Shown: positions 24,994 through 34,636 of the stretch, piece by piece | How the letters are laid out: the number at the start of each line of letters is the position of its first letter | Numbering within the stretch: position 1 is the first letter of the stretch | Origin: Bradyrhizobium guangdongense | GTDB taxonomy: Bacteria; Pseudomonadota; Alphaproteobacteria; Rhizobiales; Xanthobacteraceae | Assembly (NCBI RefSeq): GCF_004114975.1 | Contig: NZ_CP030051.1 | Coordinates: forward strand, 868,001-932,000 | Direction: 5' to 3' | Length of the DNA stretch: 64,000 nt | Made by a program: the position numbers and the translations under genes | Notes under the pieces: model-generated | Told to the model about the DNA's origin: nothing | The model's database searches: none | What the model saw: only the letters and a program-made list of their open reading frames with translations

Positions 24994-26619
24994 ATGTCAA
25001 CGACCTCGATCTCTTCCGCCCGAACGCGGGTAAAACCCCGGGTGAGCTTCGACCGCTTCCGGGCCTGGCTGGTCGCCTACGCGACCGCCCCCTCGGCACG
25101 GCTCTGGCTGGTGATCCAGCTCGCCATCCTGCATGCGGTGATCTGGACCTTCATCCTGATCAATCTGAAGGCAGCCCAGGACGTTCACATGGACGTCGCA
25201 GAGGCCTATGGCTGGGGCCAGAAATTCCTGTGGGGCTACGGCAAGCATCCGCCACTGTCGGGCTGGATCGCGGGGCTGTGGTTCAGGGTCTTCCCGGCGG
25301 CGGACTGGGCGACCTATGCGCTCGCGATGGCGACGGTCAGCACCGGCATGGTGATCTGCTGGCTGGTGGCGATGCGCGTGGTGGATGCGCGGCGCGCGTT
25401 CCTGGTCGTGGTGATGGTCGCGCTCTACCCGATCTTCAATTTCAAGGGCTTCAAGTACAACCCCGATCTGCTTCAGCTGGTCACGCTGCCGCTCGTCGTA
25501 CTCGCTTATCTCAACGCCTTCGAGAAGCGGAGCTGGCAGTCGGGCATCTGGCTCGGGCTTGCCGGCGCGCTGGCGCTGATGACGAAGTATTGGGTGCTGA
25601 CGATGATCGGCGCCGTCGGCCTTGCTGCGCTGATCCATCCTGAGCGGACGAAATTCCTGTTGTCGCCGGCGCCCTGGGTCGCGATCGCGACGATGGTGCT
25701 GGCGATGATTCCGCACATCGTCTGGCTTGCGGACGCGCATTTCGTGCCGCTGACCTATGCCGGCGATACCTACAGCCTCGAGGATGCCAGTGAGGTGCGG
25801 CAGTTGGTGTTCGGCTATGTGCTGCACAATGCCGCTTTGCTCGCGCTGCCGGTGGCGCTCGCCGCGCTCGCGATGGCGTGGGTGCCGCCGTGGCTGACGC
25901 TGCTCATGCGCGCCCCCTCGCGCATCGTTACGCGAGCCTGGGCGCGCGGTGTCAATCCGGGCGTCGATGTTTCGCAGGCGCGCAACATCTGGATCATCCA
26001 GCTCATCGTTGCAGTCGGACCGCCGCTCGGCGCGCTCGCCTTCAGCATCTACATGAAAACCGATTGGGGCATCTCGCTGTTCTTCCTGGTGCCGCTCGCG
26101 CTGGTCGCGATCCCGGCGTTGCGGGTGCAGAGCGCGGTGTTGTTCAACATCACCGCGATCTGGTTCGTGCTCAGCGTCGCGACGCTTGCGGCTTCACCCT
26201 GGATCGCCGCGCGCGAGATGGCAGCGAACACCGGCAATACCGCGACCTATGGCGCGCGCTCGGAGCTGGCGCGCGAGCTGACCCAGGCCTGGCACACGCG
26301 CTTCGCCTCGCGCTGGGCGATCGTCGCCGGCACCATGGAATCGATCCAGCCGATGGTGTTCTACAGCCCCGACCATCCGGCCGCGTTCACGCCGAACGAA
26401 GCTTGGTCCTCCGGGCTGACGTCACTCGATGACGTCAAGACGTACGGCTTCATCGGCGTGTTCGATCCGACCGACGGCCGATTGCCGGCGTTCGAAAAAT
26501 GGGTGTCTGAGATCGCGCCGAACGCCGAGCGCATGGTGATGACGACGCGCCGCTTCACCCACGGCAAGGCCGGCCCGTCAATGACATGGAACATCTACAT
26601 CGCCCCGCCGGCGAAGTGA
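24994..26619 (+). CDS. GT39-type membrane glycosyltransferase
   Basis: The 541-residue protein has about ten membrane segments and an ArnT-like layout. The acidic catalytic motif HMDVAEAYGWGQKFLWGYGKHPPLSGW follows the first helix, at about residue 70, and the rest of the hydrophobic core and a C-terminal periplasmic domain are present. It probably transfers a sugar from a polyprenyl-phosphate donor to a lipid or protein on the periplasmic side. I chose the ATG at 24994 over the upstream frame because the region before it has no ribosome site. The acceptor is unknown. Confidence 0.82.
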   Translation: MSTTSISSARTRVKPRVSFDRFRAWLVAYATAPSARLWLVIQLAILHAVIWTFILINLKAAQDVHMDVAEAYGWGQKFLWGYGKHPPLSGWIAGLWFRVFPAADWATYALAMATVSTGMVICWLVAMRVVDARRAFLVVVMVALYPIFNFKGFKYNPDLLQLVTLPLVVLAYLNAFEKRSWQSGIWLGLAGALALMTKYWVLTMIGAVGLAALIHPERTKFLLSPAPWVAIATMVLAMIPHIVWLADAHFVPLTYAGDTYSLEDASEVRQLVFGYVLHNAALLALPVALAALAMAWVPPWLTLLMRAPSRIVTRAWARGVNPGVDVSQARNIWIIQLIVAVGPPLGALAFSIYMKTDWGISLFFLVPLALVAIPALRVQSAVLFNITAIWFVLSVATLAASPWIAAREMAANTGNTATYGARSELARELTQAWHTRFASRWAIVAGTMESIQPMVFYSPDHPAAFTPNEAWSSGLTSLDDVKTYGFIGVFDPTDGRLPAFEKWVSEIAPNAERMVMTTRRFTHGKAGPSMTWNIYIAPPAK

Positions 26620-26628
26620 TCGAGGGAC

Positions 26629-26946
26629 CTAAACGCCTTCCTCGTTGAATTTGCTTTCAACGAGCTCGGTGATCGCCGCGAGCGCGGCTTCCGCATCTGC
26701 GCCGGCGGCGGCGACGGTGATCGTCGTGCCGGGTCCTGCAGCCAACATCATCAGGCCCATGATCGAGGTGCCGCCGACGGTTTCGCCGCCGCGCGTCACC
26801 CACACCTGCGCCTCGAAGCGCTCGACCGCCTGGACGAATTTCGCCGAGGCGCGCGCATGCAGGCCGCGCTTGTTGATGATCAGGAGCTCCTTGGAGATCG
26901 CGCCCGCGGGCACGCCAGTCCCCGCTTGTGGCGCGTCGTCGCTCAT
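26629..26946 (-). CDS. ptsH: HPr phosphocarrier protein
   Basis: The 105-residue HPr carries a 16-residue N-terminal extension. The phosphohistidine site is KRGLHARASAKF (His30) and the regulatory serine is in GGTSIMGLMM (Ser61), 31 residues apart as in classical His15/Ser46. Both PTS-Ntr phosphorylation and HprK-dependent serine phosphorylation are thus possible. Its start overlaps the stop of the EIIA gene by ATGA. No sugar permease is nearby, so it is a regulatory HPr. Confidence 0.95.
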   Translation of the reverse strand: MSDDAPQAGTGVPAGAISKELLIINKRGLHARASAKFVQAVERFEAQVWVTRGGETVGGTSIMGLMMLAAGPGTTITVAAAGADAEAALAAITELVESKFNEEGV

Positions 26947-27344
26947 TTGCCAGCGAGCACGCGGCTGGCGATGGTGACGTATTTGCGGCCGGCCTCCTGC
27001 GCCATCGCGATCGCGTCGGGCAGCGGACGCTCCTCGCGCACCTTGGCGAGCTTCACCAGCATGGGCAGGTTGATCCCCGCGAGCACCTCGACCTTGGGTC
27101 GGCTCATGCAGGAAATTGCGAGGTTGGACGGCGTGCCGCCGAACATGTCGGTGAGGATCGCAACGCCGTCGCCGGAATCGACGCGGTTAACCGCCTCGAT
27201 GATGTCGCTTCGGCAGAGATCGGAATCGTCTTCGGCACCGATCGTTATCGCTTCGATTTGCTTTTGTGGGCCCATGACATGTTCAAGCGCTGCCTTGAAT
27301 TCGTCGGCAAGGCGCCCGTGGGTCACAAGTACTAGACCAATCAT
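26943..27344 (-). CDS. EIIA-Man-type PTS regulatory protein
   Basis: The 133-residue protein is a mannose-family EIIA. The phosphorylatable His9 lies in VLVTHGRLADEF, and the fold is completed by ILTDMFGGTPSNLA. I chose the ATG at 27344, giving MIGLVLVTHG; the frame extends to 27380 without support. In alphaproteobacteria this protein is a phospho-acceptor in the PTS-Ntr pathway with HPr, and no EIIB/C/D genes are present. The gene overlaps HPr and follows hprK after 207 bases. Confidence 0.94.
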   Translation of the reverse strand: MIGLVLVTHGRLADEFKAALEHVMGPQKQIEAITIGAEDDSDLCRSDIIEAVNRVDSGDGVAILTDMFGGTPSNLAISCMSRPKVEVLAGINLPMLVKLAKVREERPLPDAIAMAQEAGRKYVTIASRVLAGK

Positions 27345-27551
27345 CGGAAAACTCCCGCGGGCGCTTTTGGTGCACCGCACGAACGCGCCACTTTGACCAT
27401 CCAGAGCCCCCGCGCAAGAGGGGATGTTGCGTATCTCCCTGAATCTAGACGGATGGATGAGGGGAGCTGCGCCGGTCTACTCGGTCGCGAGTGTGGGGTT
27501 CATATGGTTACCATTTCCCTTCAAACAATCGGCGGAAGGGTTAGTGGGAGG

Positions 27552-28016
27552 TTAACTCTTGGTAGTGGTCAAGGCGGCGACAACCAACGGGAGCGGTAAA
27601 TAGTCGCGGCTGACAGGGATTCGCGGTATTTCGACACCAAAAATGGCTGTTTTCAGCGATTCCGGCGGCGGCAGGCGTTCGGCGTCGCCGGCAACCAGAT
27701 CAACCACCAGGCCGACCGTCGCATGCTCCACAAAGTCGCAGCGGCGGATTCCGAGCCCCCGAATCTCGATCAGCCCGGCCAGGCGCGGGATGGGACGAAC
27801 CACAATTTCATCGCCGACTGTCGCCAGATGGACACGGTCGTCGCCGACCAGGATGGCGCTTCCGATCACGCCGGATCGGCCCGCCATGATCAAATCGAAG
27901 GCAAGACGCGACTTGCCGGAGCCCGAAGGCCCGCGGATCAGCACCGCCAGGGGCCCGACCTTGACTGCGGAGGCGTGAACGCTCGGGCCGCCGTCCTTCG
28001 AATTGCCGTCGCTCAT
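27552..28016 (-). CDS. hprK: HPr kinase/phosphorylase, short alphaproteobacterial form
   Basis: The 154-residue protein keeps only the C-terminal kinase domain. Walker A is GPSGSGKS at residues 29-36; the conserved CDFVEHATVGLVVDL follows. The N-terminal domain of Bacillus HprK (about 130 residues) is absent, as is typical of alphaproteobacteria. Its substrate would be Ser61 of the HPr encoded two genes away. Its start overlaps the stop of chvG (28013-28016), so kinase and sensor are translationally coupled. Confidence 0.95.
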   Translation of the reverse strand: MSDGNSKDGGPSVHASAVKVGPLAVLIRGPSGSGKSRLAFDLIMAGRSGVIGSAILVGDDRVHLATVGDEIVVRPIPRLAGLIEIRGLGIRRCDFVEHATVGLVVDLVAGDAERLPPPESLKTAIFGVEIPRIPVSRDYLPLPLVVAALTTTKS

Positions 28017-29803
28017 AGCGCCGGCAGCCTCACCACGAAACGCGCGCCAGCGACCGTCGGCGCGCCGTCTTCGTCTGCGGGGCCAGCGCGATTCTCGGCC
28101 CAGATGCGTCCGCCATGAGCGTCGACGATCTGCTTCGAAATCGAGAGCCCGAGGCCGGAATTCTGGCCAAAGCCCTGATGCGGCCGGTCGGTGTAGAAGC
28201 GCTCGAAGATGCGCTCCAGCGCGTCGTCGCGAATGCCGGGGCCGTCATCGTCGACCACGATCTCGATCTCGCCGCGGACTCGGCGGCAGGTGAGGCGCAC
28301 CTTGCTGCCGGCTTCCGAAAACGACTGCGCGTTGGAGAGCAGGTTGGAGACCACCTGCCCAAGCCGCGAATCATGGCCGCTGACGGCGAACGTGTCGGTC
28401 GGGCTCCGGCCCTCGAAGCGCGCCTCGACGGCGACGTCGTGGCCGAGCTTCGTTTCGTTGGCGACCGCAACCAGCGTGCCGAGGAGCCGCCTGAGATCGA
28501 CCGGGATCGCATCCTGCCGCTGCAATTCGGCGTCGAGCCGGCTCGCATCCGAAATGTCCGAGATCAGCCGGTCGAGCCGCTTGACGTCATGCTCGATCAC
28601 TTCGAGCAGGCGCGCGCGGCTGTTCTCGTTGCGCGCCAGCGGCATCGTCTCGACCGCGGAGCGCAGCGAGGTCAACGGGTTCTTCAGTTCGTGGGCGACG
28701 TCGGCGGCGAACATCTCGATCGCTTCGATTCGCTTGTAGAGCGCGCTGGTCATGTCACGCAGCGCGCCCGAGAGATGGCCGATCTCGTCGCGGCGACGCG
28801 TGAAGTCCGGAATTTCGACACGGCTCTTGATGCGCCGGCGAACACGTTCGGCGCTGTCTGCAAGCCGGCGCACGGGCCCTGCGATCGTGCTCGCAAGCAG
28901 CAGCGACAGCATGATCATGACGGCGGCAGCGACGCCGCCGACTTTCAGAATCGCGAGGCGCTCGGCCGTGACCATCTGATCGATCTCGTCGCCTTGGGTC
29001 GACAGCATCAGCGCACCGTGGATGGCGCGCGCCCGCTGCACCGGAACCGCGACGGAGACGATCACCTCGCCGCGCGAATTGACGCGCACCATCGAGCGCT
29101 TCTGGCCCTGGAGCGCATCGGCTACTTCGACATAGCCCTTGCCGTTCTCGCGGCCGAGTTCGCGATAGAGCGGCAGATCGCCGCGATTGAGCCAGGTCCG
29201 CACCGGGACCATGATGCGTTCGGCCAGCCCCGGCTTTTCCGACAGCGGCGGCAGCGGAAAGCCCCGAACACTGTCGAGATCACGGCTGTCGAGCAGCACG
29301 CTGCCGTTGGGATCGAAAATCCGCGCGCGGGTCTTGGTCGGCGAGATCAGCGTGCTCAACACCGGCGCAACGCGCTCGGGATTGATCGGGAAATCCAGCG
29401 AATCATCCATTCCGCCGTAGCTCTCGCCCAGCTTCAGGTCGAGCAGCTTCTCGGGGTCGACGGTGATCGCATTGGTCTGGACCGTCGCCGAGGCGCCGAT
29501 CGCGCCGGCGATGATCTCGGCCTGCACCAAAAGGCTCTGCGCGCGCGCGTCGATCAGGCCGGCGCGGAACTGCGACAGATACAGGATGCTCGCAACGAGG
29601 GCGACAAGGCCGGCGAGGTTGAGCGAGACGATGCGGCGGGTTAGGCTGGAGAAGGACAGCGCGAAGAAGAACTGCCCGGCGCGCTTGAGCCAGTTCAGCG
29701 GTCCCCAGCCCTTCGCAACAGGCTTCTCCCCATGATCCAGGGCGCCGTGGGATGCGGTCTCCTCGGCGTTCGAACTCGGATCAGGCTGCGTTCGGTCAAG
29801 CAA
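28013..29803 (-). CDS. chvG: ChvG sensor histidine kinase
   Basis: The 596-residue kinase has two membrane segments (about residues 50-75 and 295-315) bounding a periplasmic sensor of about 220 residues, then a HAMP segment, the phospho-accepting His371 in DVAHELKNPLTSLR and a HATPase with GDGLG-type boxes (DDDGPGIRDD, GLGLSISKQIV). With ChvI it responds to acid and envelope stress and controls exopolysaccharide and symbiosis genes in rhizobia. It is separated from chvI by 195 bases of palindromic repeats and overlaps hprK downstream. Confidence 0.95.
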   Translation of the reverse strand: MLDRTQPDPSSNAEETASHGALDHGEKPVAKGWGPLNWLKRAGQFFFALSFSSLTRRIVSLNLAGLVALVASILYLSQFRAGLIDARAQSLLVQAEIIAGAIGASATVQTNAITVDPEKLLDLKLGESYGGMDDSLDFPINPERVAPVLSTLISPTKTRARIFDPNGSVLLDSRDLDSVRGFPLPPLSEKPGLAERIMVPVRTWLNRGDLPLYRELGRENGKGYVEVADALQGQKRSMVRVNSRGEVIVSVAVPVQRARAIHGALMLSTQGDEIDQMVTAERLAILKVGGVAAAVMIMLSLLLASTIAGPVRRLADSAERVRRRIKSRVEIPDFTRRRDEIGHLSGALRDMTSALYKRIEAIEMFAADVAHELKNPLTSLRSAVETMPLARNENSRARLLEVIEHDVKRLDRLISDISDASRLDAELQRQDAIPVDLRRLLGTLVAVANETKLGHDVAVEARFEGRSPTDTFAVSGHDSRLGQVVSNLLSNAQSFSEAGSKVRLTCRRVRGEIEIVVDDDGPGIRDDALERIFERFYTDRPHQGFGQNSGLGLSISKQIVDAHGGRIWAENRAGPADEDGAPTVAGARFVVRLPAL

Positions 29804-29851
29804 TGCTTACGCCCGCGTTAGGACGGCTCGTGCGACGGTCACTGTATCCTA

Positions 29852-29962
29852 GAGCATGATCCGGAAAAGTGTGCAGCGGTTTTCCGAAAGATCATGCTCA
29901 ACAATAAACTGAAGCACGCCTGCGCTTCAGAGCATGTCCGGTTCTGATGGAATCAGAACCGG
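29852..29962. repeat. palindromic repeat block between chvI and chvG
   Basis: The first element (29852-29899) has arms GAGCATGATC and GATCATGCTC with inner arms GGAAAA and TTTTCC. A second hairpin (29938-29962) has 11-bp arms CCGGTTCTGAT and ATCAGAACCGG around three bases, without a T-run. Elements like the first occur scattered through rhizobial genomes. Confidence 0.8.
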
Positions 29963-29998
29963 CGCAAACCCTCATCTGCTGTGAAGGCGCGTTGCGCC

Positions 29999-30700
29999 TC
30001 AGGCTTCCTTGAAGCGGTAGCCGACACCGTAGAGCGTCTCGATCATTTCGAACTCGTTGTCGACCACCTTGAACTTCTTGCGCAGCCGCTTGATGTGGCT
30101 GTCGATGGTGCGGTCGTCGACATAGACCTGGTCGTCATAGGCGGCGTCCATCAGCGCGTTGCGGCTCTTGACCACGCCGGGCCGGGTCGCCAACGCCTGA
30201 AGGATCAGGAATTCGGTGACCGTCAGCGTCACCGGCTCGTTCTTCCAGGTGCAGGTATGCCGTTCCGGATCCATGCGCAGCAGGCCGCGGTCGAGCGCCT
30301 TGGCGTCGTTCTCCTTCGGAGCGACAGTCGGATCCTTCGGCGCCGAGCGGCGCAGCACCGCCTTGACGCGTTCGACGAGGAGGCGCTGCGAGAACGGTTT
30401 GCGGATGAAATCATCCGCGCCCATCTTGAGACCGAACAGCTCGTCGATCTCTTCGTCCTTGGAGGTCAGGAAGATGACCGGCAGGTCGGACTTTTGGCGC
30501 AGCCGGCGCAGCGTCTCCATGCCGTCCATGCGCGGCATCTTGATGTCGAGGATGGCAAGATCGGGCTGGGTAGTACGAAAACCGTCAAGCGCGGAGGCGC
30601 CGTCGGTGTAGGTCATGATGCGGTAGCCTTCGGCTTCCAGCGCGATCGAGACGGATGTGAGAATGTTGCGGTCGTCGTCGACCAAAGCGATTGTGGGCAT
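29999..30700 (-). CDS. chvI: ChvI response regulator
   Basis: The 233-residue OmpR-family regulator has a receiver domain with the acidic pocket DDD (residues 8-10), phospho-acceptor Asp52 in [13 protein letters not shown] and Lys in FLTSKDEE. The winged-helix DNA-binding domain (about 130-230) ends with [10 protein letters not shown]. It is the first gene of the leftward cluster chvI-chvG-hprK-EIIA-HPr. In Rhizobium and Agrobacterium ChvI activates pckA and acid-response genes, and pckA lies 4 kb away here on the other strand. Confidence 0.96.
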   Translation of the reverse strand: MPTIALVDDDRNILTSVSIALEAEGYRIMTYTDGASALDGFRTTQPDLAILDIKMPRMDGMETLRRLRQKSDLPVIFLTSKDEEIDELFGLKMGADDFIRKPFSQRLLVERVKAVLRRSAPKDPTVAPKENDAKALDRGLLRMDPERHTCTWKNEPVTLTVTEFLILQALATRPGVVKSRNALMDAAYDDQVYVDDRTIDSHIKRLRKKFKVVDNEFEMIETLYGVGYRFKEA

Positions 30701-30940
30701 GAGCCTCTGCTTTCTGCTTTCCGTTTGGGTCGTGGCTTAAACGGCGAGCAATCCAGTGATGCGCCGCATACATGGGTGCCGAATTTGGCGTTCGAACCTT
30801 GTCACCGAGCAATGCAAGCTGGGCTGAAGTGTGACCAAGTTCCACGAAACACGGCGGATTCGCCGCATATCGACCCATAACCGGGCTCGGGTTTACCCGA
30901 AAAAAGGCCCGCTTTGCAACCACCTGAGCCGAGAAAGCCG

Positions 30941-31684
30941 ATGCAACCGACCCCCGATTTCAACCCCGCAAAGCTCGCCAAGTCGCTGCTGAGGCGGTCA
31001 CGGCAGGGGGCACTCGCAACCCTCATGCCCGGCAGCGGTGACCCCTATTGTTCCCTGGTCAATCTGGCGAGCCACCCTGACGGCTCGCCGATCCTGCTGA
31101 TCTCGCGGTTGGCCGTCCATACCAGGAACATCCTCAGCGATAACAGGGTTTCCCTGATGCTGGACGAGCGCGCCGCCGGCGATCCGCTGGAGGGCGCCCG
31201 GATCATGCTGTCGGGCCGGGCCGAGCAGGACGATAAAGAGAAGGAGCTGCTGCAGCGGCGGTATCTTAATGCCCATCCCTCGGCCGAAGCCTTTGTCTCA
31301 TTTGGGGATTTCTCGTTTTTTCGGATCCGCCCCACGGGAACCCATCTGGTCGCCGGTTTCGGCCGAATCGTCGACCTCAAACCGGAGCAGTTCCTCACTG
31401 ACCTCACCGGGGCCGGGGACCTGCTGGCGGCGGAGGAGGGCGCGGTCGAGCACATGAATGCCGATCATCGCGATGCCATGGGCCTTTACGCAACCGGACT
31501 GCTCGGCGCGGCCGCGGGCGACTGGCGCTGCACCGGCTGCGACCCGGAAGGTCTCGACATGCAGGATGGCCAGACCGCACTGCGGCTGGATTTTCCGGAG
31601 CGGGTGACTGATGGCGCGGCGTTGCGCAAGATGCTGGTCCGCCTGGCCGGCGAAGCGCGCGCCACGATCGACCCGACGCCCTGA
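30941..31684 (+). CDS. HugZ-like pyridoxamine-phosphate-oxidase-fold protein
   Basis: The 247-residue protein joins a flavin-type split-barrel domain (about residues 15-150: SRQGALATLMPGSGDPYCSLV, ARIMLSGRAEQ) to a DUF2470 domain (about 160-245: EEGAVEHMNADHRDAMGLYA). This two-domain layout is that of HugZ and related proteins, some of which bind and degrade heme; others have no known activity. I chose the ATG at 30941; a TTG at 30914 is possible. Divergent from chvI, with 240 bases between. Confidence 0.87.
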   Translation: MQPTPDFNPAKLAKSLLRRSRQGALATLMPGSGDPYCSLVNLASHPDGSPILLISRLAVHTRNILSDNRVSLMLDERAAGDPLEGARIMLSGRAEQDDKEKELLQRRYLNAHPSAEAFVSFGDFSFFRIRPTGTHLVAGFGRIVDLKPEQFLTDLTGAGDLLAAEEGAVEHMNADHRDAMGLYATGLLGAAAGDWRCTGCDPEGLDMQDGQTALRLDFPERVTDGAALRKMLVRLAGEARATIDPTP

Positions 31685-31763
31685 CTGACTGCGACAAATT
31701 GAACGTCGCCTTCCATCGCTGCGACCCAAGATCGTGATCGGTCCGAGGTAGCAGCGAGGGTTC

Positions 31764-34355
31764 ATGACACATCGTTTGGCATTGGCTGCAAGCCTGGCGC
31801 TCGCGATCGCCGCGTCGCCTGCCACGCCAAGTCTCGCCCAGAAGGGCGATCTCTCCGGGCAGAGCGCGCGGATCAATGCGCTTAGAACGGCCGGGAAATA
31901 TGCCGAAGCGCTCCCATTGGCGCAGGCCATGGTGGCCTCGCTCGAGAAGACCAGCAACAACCGTGATCTTGCCGCGGCGCTCAACAACCTCGCCCAGATC
32001 CAAGCCGACCAGGGACACGACGATCAGGCCGAGCCGATTTACAAGCGCGCGATCGCACTGATGGAGAAGGGCATCGGCCTCGACAGCGTCGAGATCGCGC
32101 CGGTACTGAACAATCTCGCTGCGCTCGATCAGCGGCAGGGCCGCTTCAGCGATGCCGAGCCGCTGTTCAAGCGCGCGCTTGCGATTCGCGAAAAGGCGCT
32201 GCCGCGCGAGCATCCCGATGTCGGTCAGTCCCTGAATAATCTGGCCACACTCTATGTGAAGCAGGAGCACTTTTCGGAGGCCGAGCCGCTGTTTCAGCGC
32301 GCGCTAGCGATCTTTCAGAAGGTCGGCGGTCCCGAACATCCCGCGGTCGCGACACTCCTGAACAATCTCGGTCAGCTTGATCGCGATCTCGGCCGCGATG
32401 CTGATGCCGAAGCGCCGATCAAGCGCTCGCTCGCGATTCGCGAGAAGGTGTTAGGACCGGACCATCCCGACGTCGCGCGATCCCTCAACAATCTCGCCGG
32501 TCTCTACGAGCACCAGCAGCGCTATGCCGATGCCGAGCCGCTGTATCGCCGCGCGCTTGCCATCCGCGAGCGTGCGCTGGGTCCGGATCATCCCGATGTC
32601 ACGACATCGACCAGTAATCTTGCTCATTTCCTCCACGTGTCCGGGCGAACCGCGGACGCGTTGCCGCTCGCGGAAAAGACGCTGGCGAATGATCGCGCGC
32701 AATTGCGTGTCGTGCTGCCGGTCCTGTTCGCCGCCCGCCAGCAATCCCTGTTGCCTGGGGACAAGGCTCTGGACGAGGCGCTCGCGGCGATCCAGCGCGG
32801 CACGCAATCCTCCGCCGCAACGGCCGTGAACAAGCTCGCAGTGCGGCTTGCGGCCGGCAGCGACCGGCTCGCCGAGTTGGTGCGCAAGGATCAGGACATT
32901 GCGGCTGAATCCGAGGCGCTCGACAAGGCGATCATCACGGCTGTGTCGAAACCGCCGGCGCAACGCGATGCCATCTCCGAGCAGCGCAGCCGCTCGCGGA
33001 TCGCGGCGATTGCAAGCGAGCGCACCGGCTTGCAGAAGACGCTCGCGGTCGAGTTCCCCGACTACGCCTCGCTCTCCAACCCGCTGCCGCTGGCGGTGAA
33101 GGATGTGCAGTCGCTGCTGTCGGCTGACGAAGCCATGGTGCTCTATTCCGTCGTCGACAAGCGCAGCTATGTGATCGCCATCACGCGCGACGGCGCCGAC
33201 TGGAAGGAGATCCCGCTTGGCGCGGACGCGATGGCGCAGAAGGTCAGTTCGTTTCGCCGAGGTCTCGATGTCGGCAAGGCGCGCGAGGGCTCCGGCAGAT
33301 CAGGTCTGTTTGATCTCGCGCTCGCCAACGAGCTCTACGTAGCGCTGCTCGGCCCGGTCGAGGCGCTGGTCAAGGACAAGCGCAGCCTGCTCGCGGTGCC
33401 GTCGGGCGCGCTGACGGCGTTGCCGTTTCATCTGCTCGTCACGGAGCCCCCGCAAGCTGCAATCCCCGATACGCTCGAGGGCTATCGCAGCGCCGCCTGG
33501 CTGCTGCGGCGTCAAGCAGTCTCCGTGCTGCCGTCGGTGGTCAGCCTGAAATCGCTGCGCGCCTTTGCGCGGAAGGACGAGGGCGTCAAGCCGATGACCG
33601 GCTTTGGCGATCCCGTGTTCAACCCCGCTCAGGAGGGCCCGGCTGATCGTCGCGCTACGAGCGGCAAGGTCGCCGCGCGAAACATTGCGACATCGGCCTA
33701 TACGGATTTCTGGCGCGGCGCGGGCGTCGATCGCGCACGGCTTGCGCAGGCGCTGCCGCAACTCCCGGATACCGCGGACGAGCTGAATGCCGTGGCGAAG
33801 GACGTCGGTGCTGGAGATGCCGACATCCATCTCGGCCGCGATGCCAGCGAAGCGACGCTCAAGCGTGCAGCCCTTGCTCAATACAGCATCATCTACTTTG
33901 CAACGCACGGCCTCGTCGCCGGCGATATCAAGGGGGTGGGCGAGCCGTCGCTCGCGCTCTCCATTCCCGAACAGCCTTCCGAACTGGATGATGGTTTGCT
34001 CACCGCGAGCGAAGTTGCGCAGCTCAAGCTCAATGCAGATTGGGTCGTGCTGTCGGCTTGCAACACGATCGCCGGCGACAAGCCCGGCGCCGAGGCCTTG
34101 TCGGGACTTGCCCGCGCCTTCTTCTATGCCGGCGCGCGTGCGCTCCTGGTCTCGCATTGGGCCGTGGATTCGGAAGCTGCTACGCGCTTGACCACGTCGA
34201 CTTTCGATCTGCTCAAAAGCGAACCAGAAATCGGCAGAGCCGAAGCCCTGCGGCGCGCGATGTTAACGTATGTTGATGACGCATCGTCGCCCCGCAATGC
34301 CTACCCCGCGATGTGGGGAGCGTTCGCGCTCGTTGGCGAAGGTGCGATACGATGA
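31764..34355 (+). CDS. exported TPR-CHAT domain protein
   Basis: The 863-residue protein has a signal peptide (residues 1-26, ending PSLAQ). At least five tetratricopeptide repeats of the kinesin-light-chain type follow, at about 28-310 (AALNNLAQIQADQGHDDQAE and similar, each about 42 residues). A C-terminal CHAT domain occupies about 530-860 with the caspase-type dyad His715 (YFATHGL) and Cys766 (LSACNT). CHAT domains are caspase-like proteases, best known in the cytoplasm (e.g. separase-like or TPR-CHAT of CRISPR effector systems). An export signal is unusual and suggests action in the periplasm; the target is unknown. Confidence 0.92.
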   Translation: MTHRLALAASLALAIAASPATPSLAQKGDLSGQSARINALRTAGKYAEALPLAQAMVASLEKTSNNRDLAAALNNLAQIQADQGHDDQAEPIYKRAIALMEKGIGLDSVEIAPVLNNLAALDQRQGRFSDAEPLFKRALAIREKALPREHPDVGQSLNNLATLYVKQEHFSEAEPLFQRALAIFQKVGGPEHPAVATLLNNLGQLDRDLGRDADAEAPIKRSLAIREKVLGPDHPDVARSLNNLAGLYEHQQRYADAEPLYRRALAIRERALGPDHPDVTTSTSNLAHFLHVSGRTADALPLAEKTLANDRAQLRVVLPVLFAARQQSLLPGDKALDEALAAIQRGTQSSAATAVNKLAVRLAAGSDRLAELVRKDQDIAAESEALDKAIITAVSKPPAQRDAISEQRSRSRIAAIASERTGLQKTLAVEFPDYASLSNPLPLAVKDVQSLLSADEAMVLYSVVDKRSYVIAITRDGADWKEIPLGADAMAQKVSSFRRGLDVGKAREGSGRSGLFDLALANELYVALLGPVEALVKDKRSLLAVPSGALTALPFHLLVTEPPQAAIPDTLEGYRSAAWLLRRQAVSVLPSVVSLKSLRAFARKDEGVKPMTGFGDPVFNPAQEGPADRRATSGKVAARNIATSAYTDFWRGAGVDRARLAQALPQLPDTADELNAVAKDVGAGDADIHLGRDASEATLKRAALAQYSIIYFATHGLVAGDIKGVGEPSLALSIPEQPSELDDGLLTASEVAQLKLNADWVVLSACNTIAGDKPGAEALSGLARAFFYAGARALLVSHWAVDSEAATRLTTSTFDLLKSEPEIGRAEALRRAMLTYVDDASSPRNAYPAMWGAFALVGEGAIR

Positions 34356-34636
34356 AGCGGCGCAGCATTGTGCGTCGCAAAACATGTGATAACGCCGAAA
34401 CCGCCGTTTGGTTGCGCGATCATGGGTGATTTTTGCATAAGCCTGATCGACGCTGATATGCGCGACGTTTGGCGCGGTCCTTGAATAAACCAATTCCTGC
34501 GGGATCAGCTTGGCAACGCCAGCGTTCACCATTATTAGGTCGTCCAGCCGAGGCCGGACGGCCTATAATTCACGGTGACCGCGAAGGCGCCAGAGCTTGA
34601 TTGCGCTTGATGTCGCGGGTTCTAGGAGGATATTTC

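Noticed and set aside
28115..29644. 509-residue open frame opposite chvG
   Set aside because: Antisense shadow of a well-defined kinase gene, without motifs.
34601..34636. ATG at 34601 as the pckA start
   Set aside because: The AGGAGGA at 34624-34630 is correctly spaced only for the GTG at 34637, which also gives the family N terminus.
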